Positions 1-12,620 are shown, numbered from the stretch's first letter. The stretch: 64,000 nucleotides of DNA from Enchytraeus crypticus (GCA_905160935.1 CAJHZI010000514.1:957501-1021500), one strand, 5' to 3'. Notes: generated by a model from the sequence alone, not told the origin. Translations and numbers: made by a program.

Positions 1-761
1 TCATGTTGTAAACCTGCGAGATTATTCATTTGATTACAATTGTGTGTTGAAGAAAAGTATTGTAAGTATTTAAAGTCATTAAATAAAATTAATAATTATT
101 TTAGAGATATTTATTCTAAGCCAGTGCCCTGCAGAAGCTGGACTTCTCTATGTTACTATGATTCAAGTTTTTCATAATTTTAATTTATTTCAATACCTTT
201 GAACTATTGGAACTGGTTCCACAGCTCAGATTTGATTCAAATAGATGGAAGTGCCATACTTATCTTTTCTTGTTATCACCATTCACTGCAGCTCTGTTGC
301 TAATTTTGTGGTATGTTATTTATGGTCAAAGGATTTCTTAAATTGATTATAAATACTCGAGCTGATACTGATAGCTAAGACTTTGATGTGCTTTTCTACA
401 TACTTATATGCTATTTATATTGTGCATTCACTCTGTGAAGGAAGCACACGCTTATATGATACCTACAATACTACAAAGATTAAGCGTCCGGTTCCTTACC
501 CGAGGATGATATCAGAGACGAAGGGAATATATTACAACCGGAAACTGTGCTAAATGTTCATCTACATAATATGCTGTGTAGATAAGATAAATTTGAGTGC
601 AATATAAGCAAGTATTAGCAGGTGGCAGACAATTTGAATCTCAGCCGGGCCTAATCTTCCAGTAACCTTGTAGTCTGAAAACAGAAGTTAACTCGTGTTT
701 TATGGCTCCTTTGTAGTGGAGTTACTCTCTTAGTGATCATGCTGAGTTTTGTCGTTCATAG
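1..761. other. Deltex intron, no gene seen
   Basis: This stretch is AT-rich and holds no convincing exon. At about 483-520 there is a minus-strand fragment of the SINE/LINE 3' tail that recurs elsewhere in the window (a GACGTTAA-like core next to a GATGATGTCA-like core). Because Deltex coding exons follow on the plus strand and their first phase is open to the left, this is most simply intron of Deltex, with the WWE-coding exons further left. Confidence 0.5.
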
Positions 762-875
762 GAGGCGGCAGTGCTGCTCGTGCAGGAACAAAGTCGAGTG
801 CACGGAGCAGAGCTTCTGCTGGGCCGAGCAAACGAGCCAGGTCATCAACAGGGTCCGGCAGACTAAGCAACAAAG
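762..875 (+). CDS. DTX: Candidate Deltex linker exon, basic and Ser/Ala/Gly-rich
   Basis: This is a GC-richer island with AG before it and GT after it. The frame that leaves one base over joins the next exon in phase and reads as a low-complexity Gly/Ser/Ala/Arg/Lys segment (for example [18 protein letters not shown]), as expected for the disordered linker between WWE and RING in Deltex. The donor context (AAAG/GTTCCA) is weak, and another frame is also open and cysteine-rich, so the exon is only probable. Confidence 0.45.
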
Positions 876-3800
876 GTTCCACCTTCATAGATACTTAACA
901 TACTATACTATGGATACTACTAGATATAGATACTACTCGTAACTCGTGTTATACTACAGATACTACTCATGCTATACTTTATCGTAGATACTAAGTAGAT
1001 GTTGTAGATACTATTAGATATAGGTGCTACTCGTACTATGAAGTATACATACAACTAGATACTGTTGATGCTACTAGATAGTAGATATACTGAAGATACT
1101 ACTAGATATAAACACTAGTCTATTCTATATGACCACTATGCTATTCTACAGATCTAGTTAAATGCTATAAATGCCTCTTTATATAGGTACTGCTAGATAT
1201 TAAGTGGTATATCTATTACTTATTGCTATGAAAATATTTGGAAGCAAAACTTTTCTGTTGAAAACCGGTTGATTGGTTTTGTTTAATAAGAAGCCAGAGA
1301 GAAAGTATGTGTATTTCTTCGTCTTGGACCAGCCATCTGACTGATAGTTGCATGGAGAGAGTTGTGCAAGTGCAGTCTAAAATGATTATTATTATACTGT
1401 TTTATAATTAGTAGCCGGAGTAAAATAGAATGCAATTGATACTGAACTTTAGAAGTTGCCAAAAAGAAGTTTAAGTTAAGCCCTAGGCCTAGTGTAACAA
1501 TATGGTCGATGTATTGTGTCTTTTTATTTAATTCTCGTTTAGTTCATTATAATCGATGTGTTGTTCATTTTAATATAATTTTCATTTTAGTGCAATTTAG
1601 TTGATGTGTTGTGCATTTTCAGAAAAATCATCCCATGCTAACAAATCTTATGAAAAATACCTGACACCTGTGGATAAACCCCCAGCCGATGAGGTAACAA
1701 CTGTTGCTAGTCTTACATCTCTCTCTCTCTCTCTTTCTAGTGTTCTGCCAAGTGGCAGGTCCAGGGTACATACATATTCGTACTCACATGCTGCTTTCAC
1801 ACTTTAAAGAGCACTCCATCGATTAATGAGTTAATCCTTTCATGAAAGGCTATGCCGTAGCTACATCTTAATGTAGTCTATAGTTTGGGAATAATATGGC
1901 CCCTGAGATGGTTTTTCGTTGCCATTCTCAGTTCTTGCTCAGTCTCCTCTAGACAAGTGCAGGTTACTCTTCAGCCTTTTCTTCAGAGTCCGGGACACAA
2001 CACGGGAAAATTCTATATACTGTAAGTAAAATAATTTTAATATCGCTAAGATTTCCTCACTAGAGAGGCTTAGAGTTGTATGATTCACTTGCATCAGTAG
2101 ATTGACTAAAATCTTTTACATTTCATATGACAGTGTGTAAGATGAAGGTATTGTATAATATTATTATTTATTAAGTATTATTACTAGTAATAATTATATA
2201 TGTATGTCATCATAGTAATAATAGCGTTTATAAAAATAAGAACGATATAAATAGAGTATTATTTATAGCATTACTATTGTTTAGTATAAATATTTAACAT
2301 CATTGAATAGTAGTGGCAAACTATTAATAATTACTTAGATAATCAATTAATAATTAGTTAAGTAGTCAATGTCTATTACTAACTAATTATTTTCTGTCGT
2401 TCTTAATTAAAAAACTGAGCTTGATTTTGCTATTGCCTTCTCAGAGCCAGTTAGTTTGATTTTATGAAGCATAAAGACTTTTTGACATCTTAGAAGAATT
2501 ATTTGTCAGGTTTAAAGATGATGGTGTAAATTATAGATTTTGGTTTGTGTACGTTTGCATCATTGTTTGTGATATATATTATGAGAATAATGTTACAAAA
2601 TCGCTAGTATGTGATTTGAAGTTATTTAATGATATTGCAGGATTGCCCAATCTGCTGTGATAGCCTTACATCTGCCTCTGAATACGGTAAAGCCAATACG
2701 GAGGTGATAAAACTTTCCAAGTGTAACCACTTTTTCCACAGGGACTGCATTGATGCTCTTTACAACAGCAGTGTGCAGGTCTGCTTTCTTACAATTACAT
2801 TCATTTCTTGAATGTCTCAATAGCGTAGGGGTAACGTCACAAACTTTTAAATGACATATCCTGAGGTGAATTGAACTCTCGCGGGTTGAATCCCAGCCAC
2901 GCTGATATGAGACTAAAATCTTAGACATTCACTGGACTGGTTATATGGAAAACGGACTAAATTGCCTAACGATTTAAACATGTGGTGTTAAAAGTGATAG
3001 ATATCAATATAGTTGATCATTTCACAATAATGCGTGTTTACTTTACTTTTACAGTATGCTTTTCTTCAAAGACGATTTAAAAACCTTTGTCTGAACTCAA
3101 CTGATCCTTGTTGTTAACTCGTAAACAGATTTTGTTATTAGTTATTTGAGATTAGATTTATTTGGACAGCAAGTGCAGGATTATTTTTGTTGTATGTGTT
3201 ATTCCAACTTGTTAAACAGCATAATAAATTATTCCCGCACTCTTTTATATTTTAACAGAATATATCTGGTTGCTGTATATATGTTGTGTGTATTATATAG
3301 CTGTACCTCTAATGTTCAATAGGACAGAGCATTAGTGATACATTAGTAACACAGTATGGCAACATTTTCTCTTTGTATTAGCGACTCGCAAAGTGACTGT
3401 GTTGTGTGTTTAATGTGACATCTTCAGCTTGTATCAACAAGTTGTATACACTTACGTTCATTTGTTATAGGACGGTAGTCTGCAGTGTCCCACGTGTAAG
3501 GAGATATACGGAGTGAAGCACGGCAATTGTCCCGATGGCTGGATGTCTTACAGAGTTATCAACACATCTTTGCCAGGCTTCGAGGACTGTGCAACTATTG
3601 TAATCACGTACGAGATACGTCCTGGTATACAGGTAACTAGTGGCTCTTAGGTCCTGCTTGCACATTGTTCTCGAGTCTGCTGGTAGTTTCCTGATATTTT
3701 GTTCTTTAATGACGAGGTTGTGGTCTTGCTTTTGTTCTTTAATGACGAGCTTGTGGTCTTGCTTATCTTCTTTAATGACGAGCTTGTGGACATATTATGT

Positions 3801-6800
3801 TGTGTAGATATATGATATTCTTTCATTTTATTGTACAACTATATTTTCTATATATTATTCTATTCTGTTTTAGTTATTCCAAATGAGATTATGATATTCA
3901 TTAAGAGGTAAATTAGGACTTTATGATTTATATTTCTCTCTTCAGTATTTTTTGTTTTATCTTTTTAAAATATCGTTTATTATTAGTTATATTATTTATT
4001 ATTAGTAATTATTAGTCACACATGAGTTCTGGACTTCCCAGGTGATGGAGAGACAAAAGGTTAATACTAGAGAATATTGAAAATATTTATTAAAATCTCT
4101 AAACTTGAATCATGCACGTACCCTTATTGTGTCCGAGTTGCTGAAGAATAGACCAACTATTGACTGTGCATGCCGTAGAAGGCGAAAAAGCACTAAAACC
4201 AAACCAACTTCAGAAAGGGCATTCGGTTGGTGAGTGCCTTGGCGCTAGAAATTGCTACAAAATTTTGTAAAACGAATGGAAGTATCCCGACCCCAGCAAA
4301 GTGAGATTCAAGTGAAGATGATGATGATGATGATGTAATTTACGTAACAAAATTTGTATGATTTAACGAGTGCTGTTAATGCTTAACATTCGTTTAGAAG
4401 ATGTCGTTTATATTGTCTATATTGATTAATATTGGTTTTAATTTATTTTAAATTATTCATATATCCCATATATTTTAAGCTTTATTATATATTTGTGTGT
4501 ATTTTCTTTTCTGTTAAATTTATTTCAATTAAGGTTAAGATTTTCTTGAAATATTGCATATGAAACTAATCTTTATTGTAATGTCTGGAGCAAATCGTTT
4601 CTACAGAAGTCTGAATAATTTAAAAAAAAGAAATATGAAATGTAACAATATAAAATAACAAGTGAAGTAATTTGAAAATATAGAAAAATTACACAAATGT
4701 GTGATTTTCTCTTGGGGTTGAGAGTAATTTTTGTTTGGTCTATAGTGAAATGCCATTTATATTGTATAAGCAGTCGTCTAGGATTCTGGATTTAGTCCAT
4801 ACATCGTTATCGAGTTACGAATAGTGTGCTGTCTAATGTGAAAATATGCTTAGGCAAGGAATATAAGAATACATCATTTTAATTGTAGTATCAACGATGT
4901 ATACTATCTATAATTCTTGCAGAACATATCATATTAAATCTAAACTTATTTTCTTATTATTGTGTTTTCGTAGTTTAGTCTCATTAAAAACCATGACATG
5001 ATGACTTAATTTTCTCTACAGGGTCCGAATCACCCTAATCCTGGAAAACCATACGGTACACAGGCCTTCCCTCGTCTAGCCTACTTACCTGACAACGACG
5101 ATGGACAAAAGGTTGGTTGTTGGTGCTGGTGCTTGCTGATCGATTCTTGTGTAAGATGATGAATGTTTTGACGCCAATTATATATAATCAATCTTATCAA
5201 TCTATGCTCTGTGATGAATTTTCATTATTTGGTTTCATCAGTGATTAATTTTTTATATGTTCTAGTTCTGTCTTCACTATTCGATTTCATGTAAAATCGC
5301 GACACTTTTGACGAATTAAAAAGTTGGTACTAATTTTTATGGGTACCGTATCATATTAGCGTATACGAGCAGATAATATATGGCTAGTTGCATAATTACG
5401 TATAGTTGTGCTTGTTTGCTTGCATGAAGCTACGCTTAACAGCTGTTTCCTCGTAAAAACTAGGTTTTTCCAGACTACACAATGGAATAATAATTTGGCG
5501 CAATATTATAAGTATTGTTTGCTTATGCAGTTATAGTTTTATTTTAAATCGCGAGTAGCACTGGAGAAACAAAAAAAACTGTTAAAACTGTTCATGCAAT
5601 TTTTTAGCAGTTTTTCTGCTGTGATGTTAGGTAGGTTGTTCTGTTCTTCAGTAGATTACTTATTTGTGTTTCTTGTGGGCATAATTCTGTGGCTCACCTC
5701 AGTTATGATGCCTTACGTCAAATATGAGCTGCTACTGGTACTTCCTGAGGAAATTTGCGTTAGACATCCTGAGTTCGCCCGTCACTGATATCGCTTTTGG
5801 AAGATGGAACTAGCGTTAACACCGGTTTTACAGCTCACTTAGATGGGTGTTCAAGAAAGTTTTGTCTAATGTTGAAACGGATCTAACGTTCGTATTGATA
5901 GAAACCACAGAGTCTAATAGTAGATTGCTGTGCTTAGCTTATTGTGTTGTTACTGATAAGAGTGTAACAATATTGAAACTTTATAAAAAGAGTAAAACTC
6001 AGTTTGGGTATAGTCACTTACATCACAATTTGAACATTGATGTCTAGTATGTATGTTATATAGAATGATATTCTGTTTTATATATTTTTATATGAAATAT
6101 ATAAAAGCTAAAAAAGCTAAGGTTAACGTCAGTTTCCTCACTCGAAAGCGATGTCAGTGACGGGCGAGCCCAGGATTTGAACCCTGCACATACTGATCCG
6201 CGGTCGAGAATCTTACCGACTTCGCCACTGCCAGTAACATAGCCATATAACATTTTCTCCTCGGTCTTTACTAATTATTGTTATTTAGAATGGTGCTCAA
6301 ATGTAAAATATATTTAGACATCCTTGTTTTGCATATCGTGAGGCGAAGCCAGTGTTTGAAAGACAATTGATGTCGCTAACGTACTCTAACAAACTGTTAG
6401 TGAGAGGCGATATTTCTGCATAGACTGATAGAACAAATATAACCGTGGATTCATTGGTTAACGTCGAATTATCTGCTAGAGAAGATTGATTATTTTTATT
6501 ATTATTATTATTATTAACAACGAAAACTTATATAGCAGTGTCATGGCCGAACTCGGTCTTCGAGACTACTTTGCAGGAAGAGTTCAATAGTAATCGTGAG
6601 CTAAATAACAATTACATTTAAATTAATATCTTAAGTAGTAAAAATTTCTACATGTGAGCGGAACTTTAAGCTATCCAGAAACACTCGTTCCAATCTTCAT
6701 ATACAAAATACATATAATAAACATACCTACGTGTATAATACTTTCATGTAGAAAAACTACGCGACCACGATAATGTTTTCACACCAAATTGATGATTGGT

Positions 6801-7061
6801 ACCATGCAGGTCCTGCGATTGTTGAAGAAGGCGTGGCTGCGCAGACTGACGTTCACTGTGGGCACCTCGGTGACGACTGGAGCGACAGACACGGTCGTGT
6901 GGAACGAGATTCATCACAAGACCGACACGTCCAATAATCATGGACACGGCTATCCGGATCCTAACTACTTCAGCAATGTGCTGGCTGAGCTAGCTGCTCA
7001 GGGCGTCACCGATGAGGACTCTGATGACGAACGTGATGATGATGATGATGATGATGATTAG
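762..7061 (+). CDS. DTX: Deltex-type E3 ubiquitin-protein ligase, 3' part of gene
   Basis: Deltex proteins are RING E3 ligases that act on Notch trafficking and signalling in the cytoplasm and on endosomes. Coding segments read here: 762-875 (candidate), 1623-1693, 2641-2778, 3471-3632, 5022-5111 and 6810-7061, stop TAG at 7059-7061. All junctions are AG/GT and in phase. The RING runs from CPICC through CNHFFHRDC to LQCPTC. The Deltex C-terminal fold follows: the [12 protein letters not shown] exon, then [24 protein letters not shown] and [20 protein letters not shown]. These are the conserved blocks of DTX1/2/4-type proteins rather than DTX3. The amino-terminal WWE domains are not in the window, so the gene is partial on the left. 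The protein ends in an acidic run of eight Asp encoded by a GAT microsatellite, which family members I know do not need. Known: family role. Inferred: Notch link in this organism. Confidence 0.93.
885..1215. repeat. Degenerate tandem array of TACTAGATA-like units
   Basis: Short variants of 'agatactactagatat' recur many times with substitutions and indels in the intron downstream of the candidate Deltex exon. It is an old, diverged minisatellite with no coding potential that I can support. Confidence 0.6.
1623..1693 (+). CDS. DTX: Deltex exon just before the RING
   Basis: A short 71-nt exon with acceptor TTTTCAG and donor GAG/GTAACA. It encodes [20 protein letters not shown] followed by ADE. 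The motif 'KYL-P--PP-E' directly before the RING cysteines is typical of Deltex. It begins with two bases of a split codon and ends in phase 0, matching the RING exon at 2641. Confidence 0.85.
1715..2000 (-). mobile_element. Repeat C copy, antisense
   Basis: Reading the minus strand, this matches the 3' half of repeat C: the block with CAAACTATAG, a 'GGCATAG...CTTTCATGAAAGGATTAAC' region, TGGAGTGCTC, then TGTACCCTGGACCTGCCACT and TGGCAGAACACTAG, ending in a (GA)n tail that appears on the plus strand as ctctctct at 1721-1736. It lies just inside the Deltex intron after the exon ending at 1693. Confidence 0.7.
2641..3632 (+). CDS. DTX: Deltex RING-finger exons (2641-2778 and 3471-3632)
   Basis: The first exon encodes DCPICC, an insert, then [19 protein letters not shown]. 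The second starts [14 protein letters not shown] and supplies the last zinc-ligand pair. Together they form the RING that recruits E2-ubiquitin. Both exons are phase 0 at both ends (138 and 162 nt). The second exon continues through the start of the Deltex C-terminal domain ([17 protein letters not shown]). The intron between them contains a SINE-b copy at 2810-3043. Confidence 0.93.
2810..3043 (+). mobile_element. SINE-b, tRNA-type SINE, near full length
   Basis: The head has a box-A-like TAGCGTAGGGGTAAC and a box-B-like GCGGGTTGAATCCC about 60 bases apart, the layout of an internal RNA polymerase III promoter. The body continues with ACTGGACTGGTTATATGG and AACGATTTAAACATG, and the tail contains GATATCAATATAGTTGATC. 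A second near-full copy on the minus strand at 37060-37281 aligns throughout, which is what makes this a family. It sits in the Deltex RING intron. Confidence 0.75.
3690..3800. repeat. Three-unit minisatellite, about 33 bp
   Basis: The unit 'ttctttaatgacgagcttgt' plus 'ggtcttgctt' is repeated three times in the Deltex intron after the exon ending at 3632. Confidence 0.75.
4128..4337 (+). mobile_element. Repeat E copy, head to (GAT)n tail
   Basis: The head is TTGTGTCCGAGTTGCTGAAG, then the CATTCGGTTGGTGAGTGCC block and AAATTGCTACAAAA, and the end is 'gattcaagtgaagatgatg' with a GAT repeat tail. Further copies are at 9390-9478 (tail), 28145-28320 and 52652-52915. The copies share ends and are all on the plus strand. 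No ORF is present, so this is a short non-autonomous retroelement-like family. Confidence 0.75.
5022..7061 (+). CDS. DTX: Deltex C-terminal domain exons (5022-5111 and 6810-7061)
   Basis: The exon at 5022-5111 reads [20 protein letters not shown] and [10 protein letters not shown]. The last exon begins [20 protein letters not shown] and contains the WNEIHHKT and GHGYPDPNY signatures of the Deltex C-terminal domain. This fold positions ubiquitin and binds NAD-related or nucleic-acid ligands in studied homologues. The final 19 codons are acidic ([12 protein letters not shown] then poly-Asp). The intron of 1.7 kb holds two SINE-a copies. Confidence 0.93.
5763..5835 (+). mobile_element. SINE-a fragment, plus strand
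   Basis: This fragment carries GAGTTCGCCCGTCACTGATA and a degraded GTTAAC tail. It matches the box-B end and tail of the SINE-a copy at 6114-6236, read in the opposite orientation. Confidence 0.6.
6114..6236 (-). mobile_element. SINE-a, tRNA-derived SINE
   Basis: On the minus strand it begins GGCAGTGGCGAAGTCGGTAA (box A region), followed by GGGTTCAAATCCTGGGCTCG (a good box B), then CGTCACTGACATCGC, GAGGAAACTGACGTTAACC. The tRNA-like head is clear, but a body and tail follow it and a near-copy exists at 61900-62035, so this is a SINE and not a tRNA gene. Its tail resembles the 3' end of the LINE at 21690-22690. Confidence 0.8.
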
Positions 7062-7124
7062 GGATGTGGTACCTGGAACGAGCGGTGATTGAGGGGTGTC
7101 AGCATCACTGTTAGGATACTGATG

Positions 7125-7130
7125 AATAAA
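7125..7130 (+). terminator. Candidate poly(A) signal of Deltex
   Basis: An AATAAA hexamer lies 64 bases after the Deltex stop. If it is used, the tandem array at 7365-7640 is outside the mRNA; if a later site is used, the array is in the 3' UTR. Confidence 0.4.
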
Positions 7131-7364
7131 CTACAACACTAGATCTCATGACTCTGATTAGTTTACTTATGTAATCGTGTTTGATGAATGTAGCGCTGTG
7201 ATAGATAATTATAATTAATTAATTGTACAAACGTAGTAGTTTTATGTGTATGTTTTGTGTATTTGCTCTGTATAGTGTGAGTTTCACACCTGTACTAGAG
7301 GTTGTACTTTTTGGAAGTGTCGTAAGTTTTGAATAGAGGTATGTTGAATCTATCCATTTGTTGG

Positions 7365-7640
7365 TAACATTTAGCTATTGGTCTGTTGGTAGCACTGAGC
7401 TAGTATTCTGTTGGTAGCACTGAACTAGTATTCTGTTGGTAGCATTGAGCTATTGGTCTGTTTGTAGCACTGAGCTAGTATTCTGTTGGTAGCACTGAGC
7501 TAATATTCTGTTGGTAGCAGTGAGTGACTGAGCTAGTATTCTGTTGGTAGTACTGAGCTAATATTCTGTTGGTAGCAGCGAGTGACTGAGCTAGTATTCT
7601 CTTGGTAGTACTGAGCTAGTATTCTGTCGGTAGCAGTTTC
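7365..7640. repeat. 25/33-bp tandem array downstream of Deltex
   Basis: About ten units of 'ctgttggtagcactgagcta' plus 'gtatt' are arranged head to tail. Most are 25 bp, and two are 33 bp through an 8-bp extension (gtgactga). It begins about 300 bases after the Deltex stop and may lie in the 3' UTR. Confidence 0.85.
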
Positions 7641-7644
7641 ATTT

Positions 7645-8911
7645 ATATGCGCCATTATCTTTACTTAATCAATTCTTAGTGAATATGTACTGAAATTTGA
7701 TTCTGTCGTGATGCAATCAACTTTCGGTTGATTTCGATATCAAGAATCACCTTAAAGTTGAATCTGTTATGATGTGATCATCTGAAAAGTGAAACCAGTT
7801 GTATGTAGGCAATAGAGGTAGGCTAAGTAGCATAGCAGAAATAGCGGGAATAGCATAGCGGGAATATTAATATTCCCGGGATGGGTAGAATGTGCCATTT
7901 TTTGACGTTACATGAAGATGGTGAAACGGAAGTTAAATATAATTTTACGGGTTAAAATTTAAATTGATGGAGGCGAAACTGTGCTTTAGGTAACGTTTGT
8001 TAGCGTTTCATTGTTTGTAGCTGTGCTTGTTGGTTGGTTTCTATCAGTTAGCGGTATCCAGACGAAGACGCTTCCTAGCATGTAAAATGTAAGTGATTCC
8101 TATGAACAGAATAAGAAAATGTAAACAAATGTAAATTAATTTTACTGTAAATATTGATGCTTTCTGTGTAGTTAATATCTATATAGCAATTACGTAACAA
8201 ATGTCCAGAAATGTAATATTCACAAATTGTAGATTACAATATCGATCTTTTCTGTCTATCGTAAATTAAGGTTGTATCTCTGCGCGAGTGATAATCACAA
8301 AAGAAATATATTAATATATAATAAAAAAGTAAAGATTATAATAAACTTCATTGTCTCTAATACGTTGTAGAAACGTCCCAACAGGTCATATCGCACTAGG
8401 CTAGTTTATTTAAAGATTTGTTTTTGACAGAAGGAAGAATTAAACAGTACTGAAATTTAATTAGTTACAGTATTTGATTAGAATTCTATGGGTGTGATAT
8501 TAGGTTTGTTATACTTATAAGTGATAGTTAATTTAGCCGCTATCTTCTTGAGGACTGTGAAATATTAGCGGACAGTTTCTCAAGACGAACAAAGTTATTG
8601 GTCTCTAGTAATTTTAATGCTAGGTTTAAATATCATTGTAGGCAATAGTTCATTACTCTGTTTGCGTGAAATTTTTACTGTGCTTACTCAAAACTAATTC
8701 AATATACAGTGAAAAAGTGACAATCTTGCAACTTAACGTGAGTACTGTTAAATAAAATCCAGCAATGGTCAATTTATGTACATATGAATTATATTAGTGA
8801 AATTTCATAATATTCATGTTCCGCTGTTTGGCTGTTGCATTAAAGCTATGAATAATGTGAGTGCGAATAATTCCATAAATTGAAGGCCCTCCCATCTCTA
8901 AAGAGAGAAGT

Positions 8912-8953
<42 letters not shown>

Positions 8954-11900
8954 GATTAATACTCAAGTATTATACGTATATACTCGATATGCGTTAATGT
9001 TTGGCGCTATTCCATAGATCTCCCGCAGTACTCTACTTTGCTAGGTGAGAGTTGATAGTACTTAAGCATTGAGTTAGCTTCGTACCACATATGTATAGCT
9101 TATAAAACTAAACATACTTTACTGTGCAAAATTGAAATATTAGTACGAAAAATGTGTAATGGTTTGAACATCTAATTTTCGCTGATGCAATTTATTATTA
9201 CATCGTATAACTTGTAACGCCTGATGCAAACATAATTAATTTTGATACTACATGTATTTAATTTTATCACATGAACACTCGGATTAGAAATAATATATAC
9301 GTACAGGTCGTTTTTTGTTGTACTTGTATATTTGTAGATTATATTTTAATAACCGTATTGAATATACATTGCGATTGACTAATGATATGGTATAGGAGAG
9401 ATAGGAGTGGAGATGGTCTATTCGTATCCCAACCCTAGTTAAACTGGGATTAAAGGGAAGATTATGATGAGGATGATTGACTATACATTAAGATTATGCG
9501 ATACATATAAATAGAATAACTAGGATGATAGTTTTACTGACCCAAACTAAACTGGAATTCAAAGAAGATGATGATGAGTCCATCATAATGTGATTGATGG
9601 AGTGGATAGGGTTTCAAATCTATATTGTTAATAGTATACAGGCAGGTGTAATCAGGTAGTCAAACAGGTGAAAATTACCTACTTATAATTAGTACAATTT
9701 TTTTGTTAATTATAATAGTAATTATTATCTAATAACTGCATTCAAGCGCTTGTAAATTATTGTAATAATGATGCAAACTGATATAATGAATTTTTGTAAC
9801 TGAAATTGTAAAAATTATACTTGGCACTGATGGAATAGCTTATTTGTAAGTACATTAAAGGTAGGTTGTGTTCTTTTTGTAACTATGACATTTTCAGACA
9901 CTTAATGCAGGCGCAAGCACGCGAAAGAGTACATAAGAATAGACCTATTTAACATTAACATAAAAGTAGGCCTAATAAGAGTAGGCCTATTTAACCTCAT
10001 AATAATCTACCGGTGTATTTTAGTACCCTAACCTGTAACAAATATAGCTAATGTATATCTAAATACCTAATATGTAGAGAGTCGGATATTAATTAGTCTG
10101 GTCGATCCTGAGGTAACATTAATTACCGTGTGACCATTTCCCGGCTGAAGGATCCGAGAGTAAAATTACAGATCATCTATACTCAAGAGCAATAAATTAT
10201 TAATAAGAGCTTAACGAATTTTATGTTTGGTATTACAGATATAGCGATTATTATTTCACTATATGATACGAAATTCATCGTCGTCTATACTTAGTTTTGT
10301 AGAGCTTCAAAAAATAGATTAAACAAGTAAGCTTACTTTGTACTAAGAAAATACTATCATCAGTCTGTGACCTTCTCACTAGTCTTAAGTAATTTCCATT
10401 TCTAAAGTGATTCACCTTTGCCTACCTGGTTTTTAGTGCAGCACAGTTCATTGTAAACTATCTAAGAATATTTTACAATATCACATAATATAAAGCGCTT
10501 GCCCGGTCAATATGTTGTTTAAAAACTGCAATGCAATAACAAAAACAAAGTAACTAGAGTGCTACTGATATTAACAACATGTGCACTGTGAATCTAGTAT
10601 AAAACTAGTTCTTGGTTTAGTTCTAGAAACAGTGTTATTTGGAGGCATTGAGAACTTGTGTAGCTATATATGTGTAGCTATGCAAGACCATTACAGGTTA
10701 CCATGACAAACACACCCCCTTTAGTGTTCCATCTAATAGCAGGTCCAGTGCACATATTCCTACAATACAATCTGCTTTGAAGCTCTTAAAATTGCACATT
10801 AATGTTTTGGAAACAGCACAAGAGTCATACCCTATAAAATCCTTACTGTAATCATTTGCTTGGAAAAAATATGGTTTCTGAGACAAACTCAAGCCTTTCT
10901 CAGTTCTTGGCATAGTCGATCCTTACAACATGCCTATTTTACGATCGATCAAGTATTCAGAGATTAGTATAAGACACGAGCAATATTACAGACAAGTTAT
11001 ATGCATTTCATTGAACGAATAAAATGGACAATACAGTAATCACACAAAACAATATAATCTACAGCGAACAGAAAATAATTTCTAAATCTTGTCAATTGAA
11101 GAACTTGTGTCAATAGTGATTGTCAATTTTTGTAACTTTTTATCAATATAGATATTATCTTACGACAGTAGAAATAAATGTGTGCGACTTGAAAATGATA
11201 ACCTCCACAATCAGACATCAAATGATCTATTACTCTTGTTAACATACAGGTTTACTCATACTGGATCATACAGAGAGATTAGCTACAAATCTAAATTATC
11301 GTTTTTGCAAGTAAACATGCAAATTATAAATACGACTTATTGAAATTAGTAGACTACATCGCAATTCATAACATTCAACGCAAATTCAGAACACTAGGCA
11401 AGTCAATTAATATTTTTTTAAATTGTCAACGTCTTTTAGAGTATAGAAGCAATTAGCACATCTGAGCAATCAATTTGACGGATAGATTTACAATATGGCG
11501 CATTCAAATATTATCATGGTAACTAGCTAGAGATCAAATTCTCATTCAGTTAAAATTTAAATTGGATTTAGTATTTTAAATTCTCTCAAGCATAGTCTGG
11601 TCAGAGGTCAGCAACAGGAGCCTGCTTGAATTCCATGTAAAATAAATTATTTCATTTTTAAATGTCATGCAAAACTGCTCTATATCTCCTTATAATTTCA
11701 TATACTAATGCTAAAAAACTAAAGCAAAGTTTAACTTATTGTCGCGCTCCATAGCATATCAGTGTGACGGGGGAGAGTACTAGGATTTGAACTCTGCACC
11801 TAGTGAGCAGTTGTCGAACAACTTATCAAAATGCCACCAGCTTAGCCCAAAAATTACTGAAAAGGTTTGTTTCCCTTTGCCACCATATATACGAAATGTT

Positions 11901-12232
11901 CACAATATAAATTTAATCCAGAATTTCGGATGATATCCTTAATATAAATAAACTAATAATATTATATTCAATATAGGAGCACAAAGTTGAGTATATTTAG
12001 TAGATCATGCAAAGACAGAGGTGACAAGTAATCCTATAAAGGCCTACGATCCTGACGTAGAAGCGTTTGAAATAGTGATCCATTTTTGCCAATGGCATAA
12101 TGCAATTAATAAACAAATCTACTAATACAGAATGTAATAATTTTCACACAATGTTCACTGACACCCGAACCAAACGATAATCACTTAATAGAAATCTTTT
12201 TCTTCTCAATCATCAACTATTCATCGCTGAAT
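7645..12232. other. Convergent intergenic region between Deltex and TTK
   Basis: No protein gene is supported. Contents: a GA-rich tract at 8898-8951; two repeat-E tails at 9390-9478 and 9535-9600; a degenerate antisense repeat-C relative at about 10690-10915; and an old SINE-a-like copy at 11712-11850. The remainder is AT-rich with no structure that I can name. It must contain the 3' UTRs of both flanking genes, but I could not place the TTK poly(A) site. Confidence 0.6.
11712..11850 (-). mobile_element. Old SINE-a-like copy
   Basis: On the minus strand the order is a TGGC head, a GTTCAAATCCTAGTACTC box-B-like block, then CGTCACACTGATATGC and a tail ending near AGTTTAACTTAT. It is clearly more diverged than the 6114-6236 copy. 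Confidence 0.5.
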
Positions 12233-12477
12233 TCATCTAGTAACATACGGGTGCTCCAACAGCTCATCAATGCTTGGTCGATTACGAGCATTTCTGTCCA
12301 GACATTTCTATTTAATAAACAATACGATTTACTACTAAATATGTTATAACTGGAAGAGATACATTTAAATGTATGGCTAGTCATTTTCAATTGAATGATA
12401 TAAAATTCATGACAAAAATGTCAATCTTCAATAATGTGATAGTGATTATATGCTTGTATGCATACATGTATATACAA

Positions 12478-12528
<51 letters not shown>

Positions 12529-12580
12529 CAATATACTGTATATATATATATATATATACATATATATACATGTATATACA

Positions 12581-12620
<40 letters not shown>

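Noticed and set aside
6114-6236. Possible tRNA gene
   Set aside because: The box A and box B are present but the cloverleaf is degraded, a non-tRNA body follows, and near-copies occur elsewhere: it is a SINE.
10698-10913. 71-codon minus-strand frame
   Set aside because: It overlaps a degenerate antisense repeat-C relative and has no protein-family resemblance.
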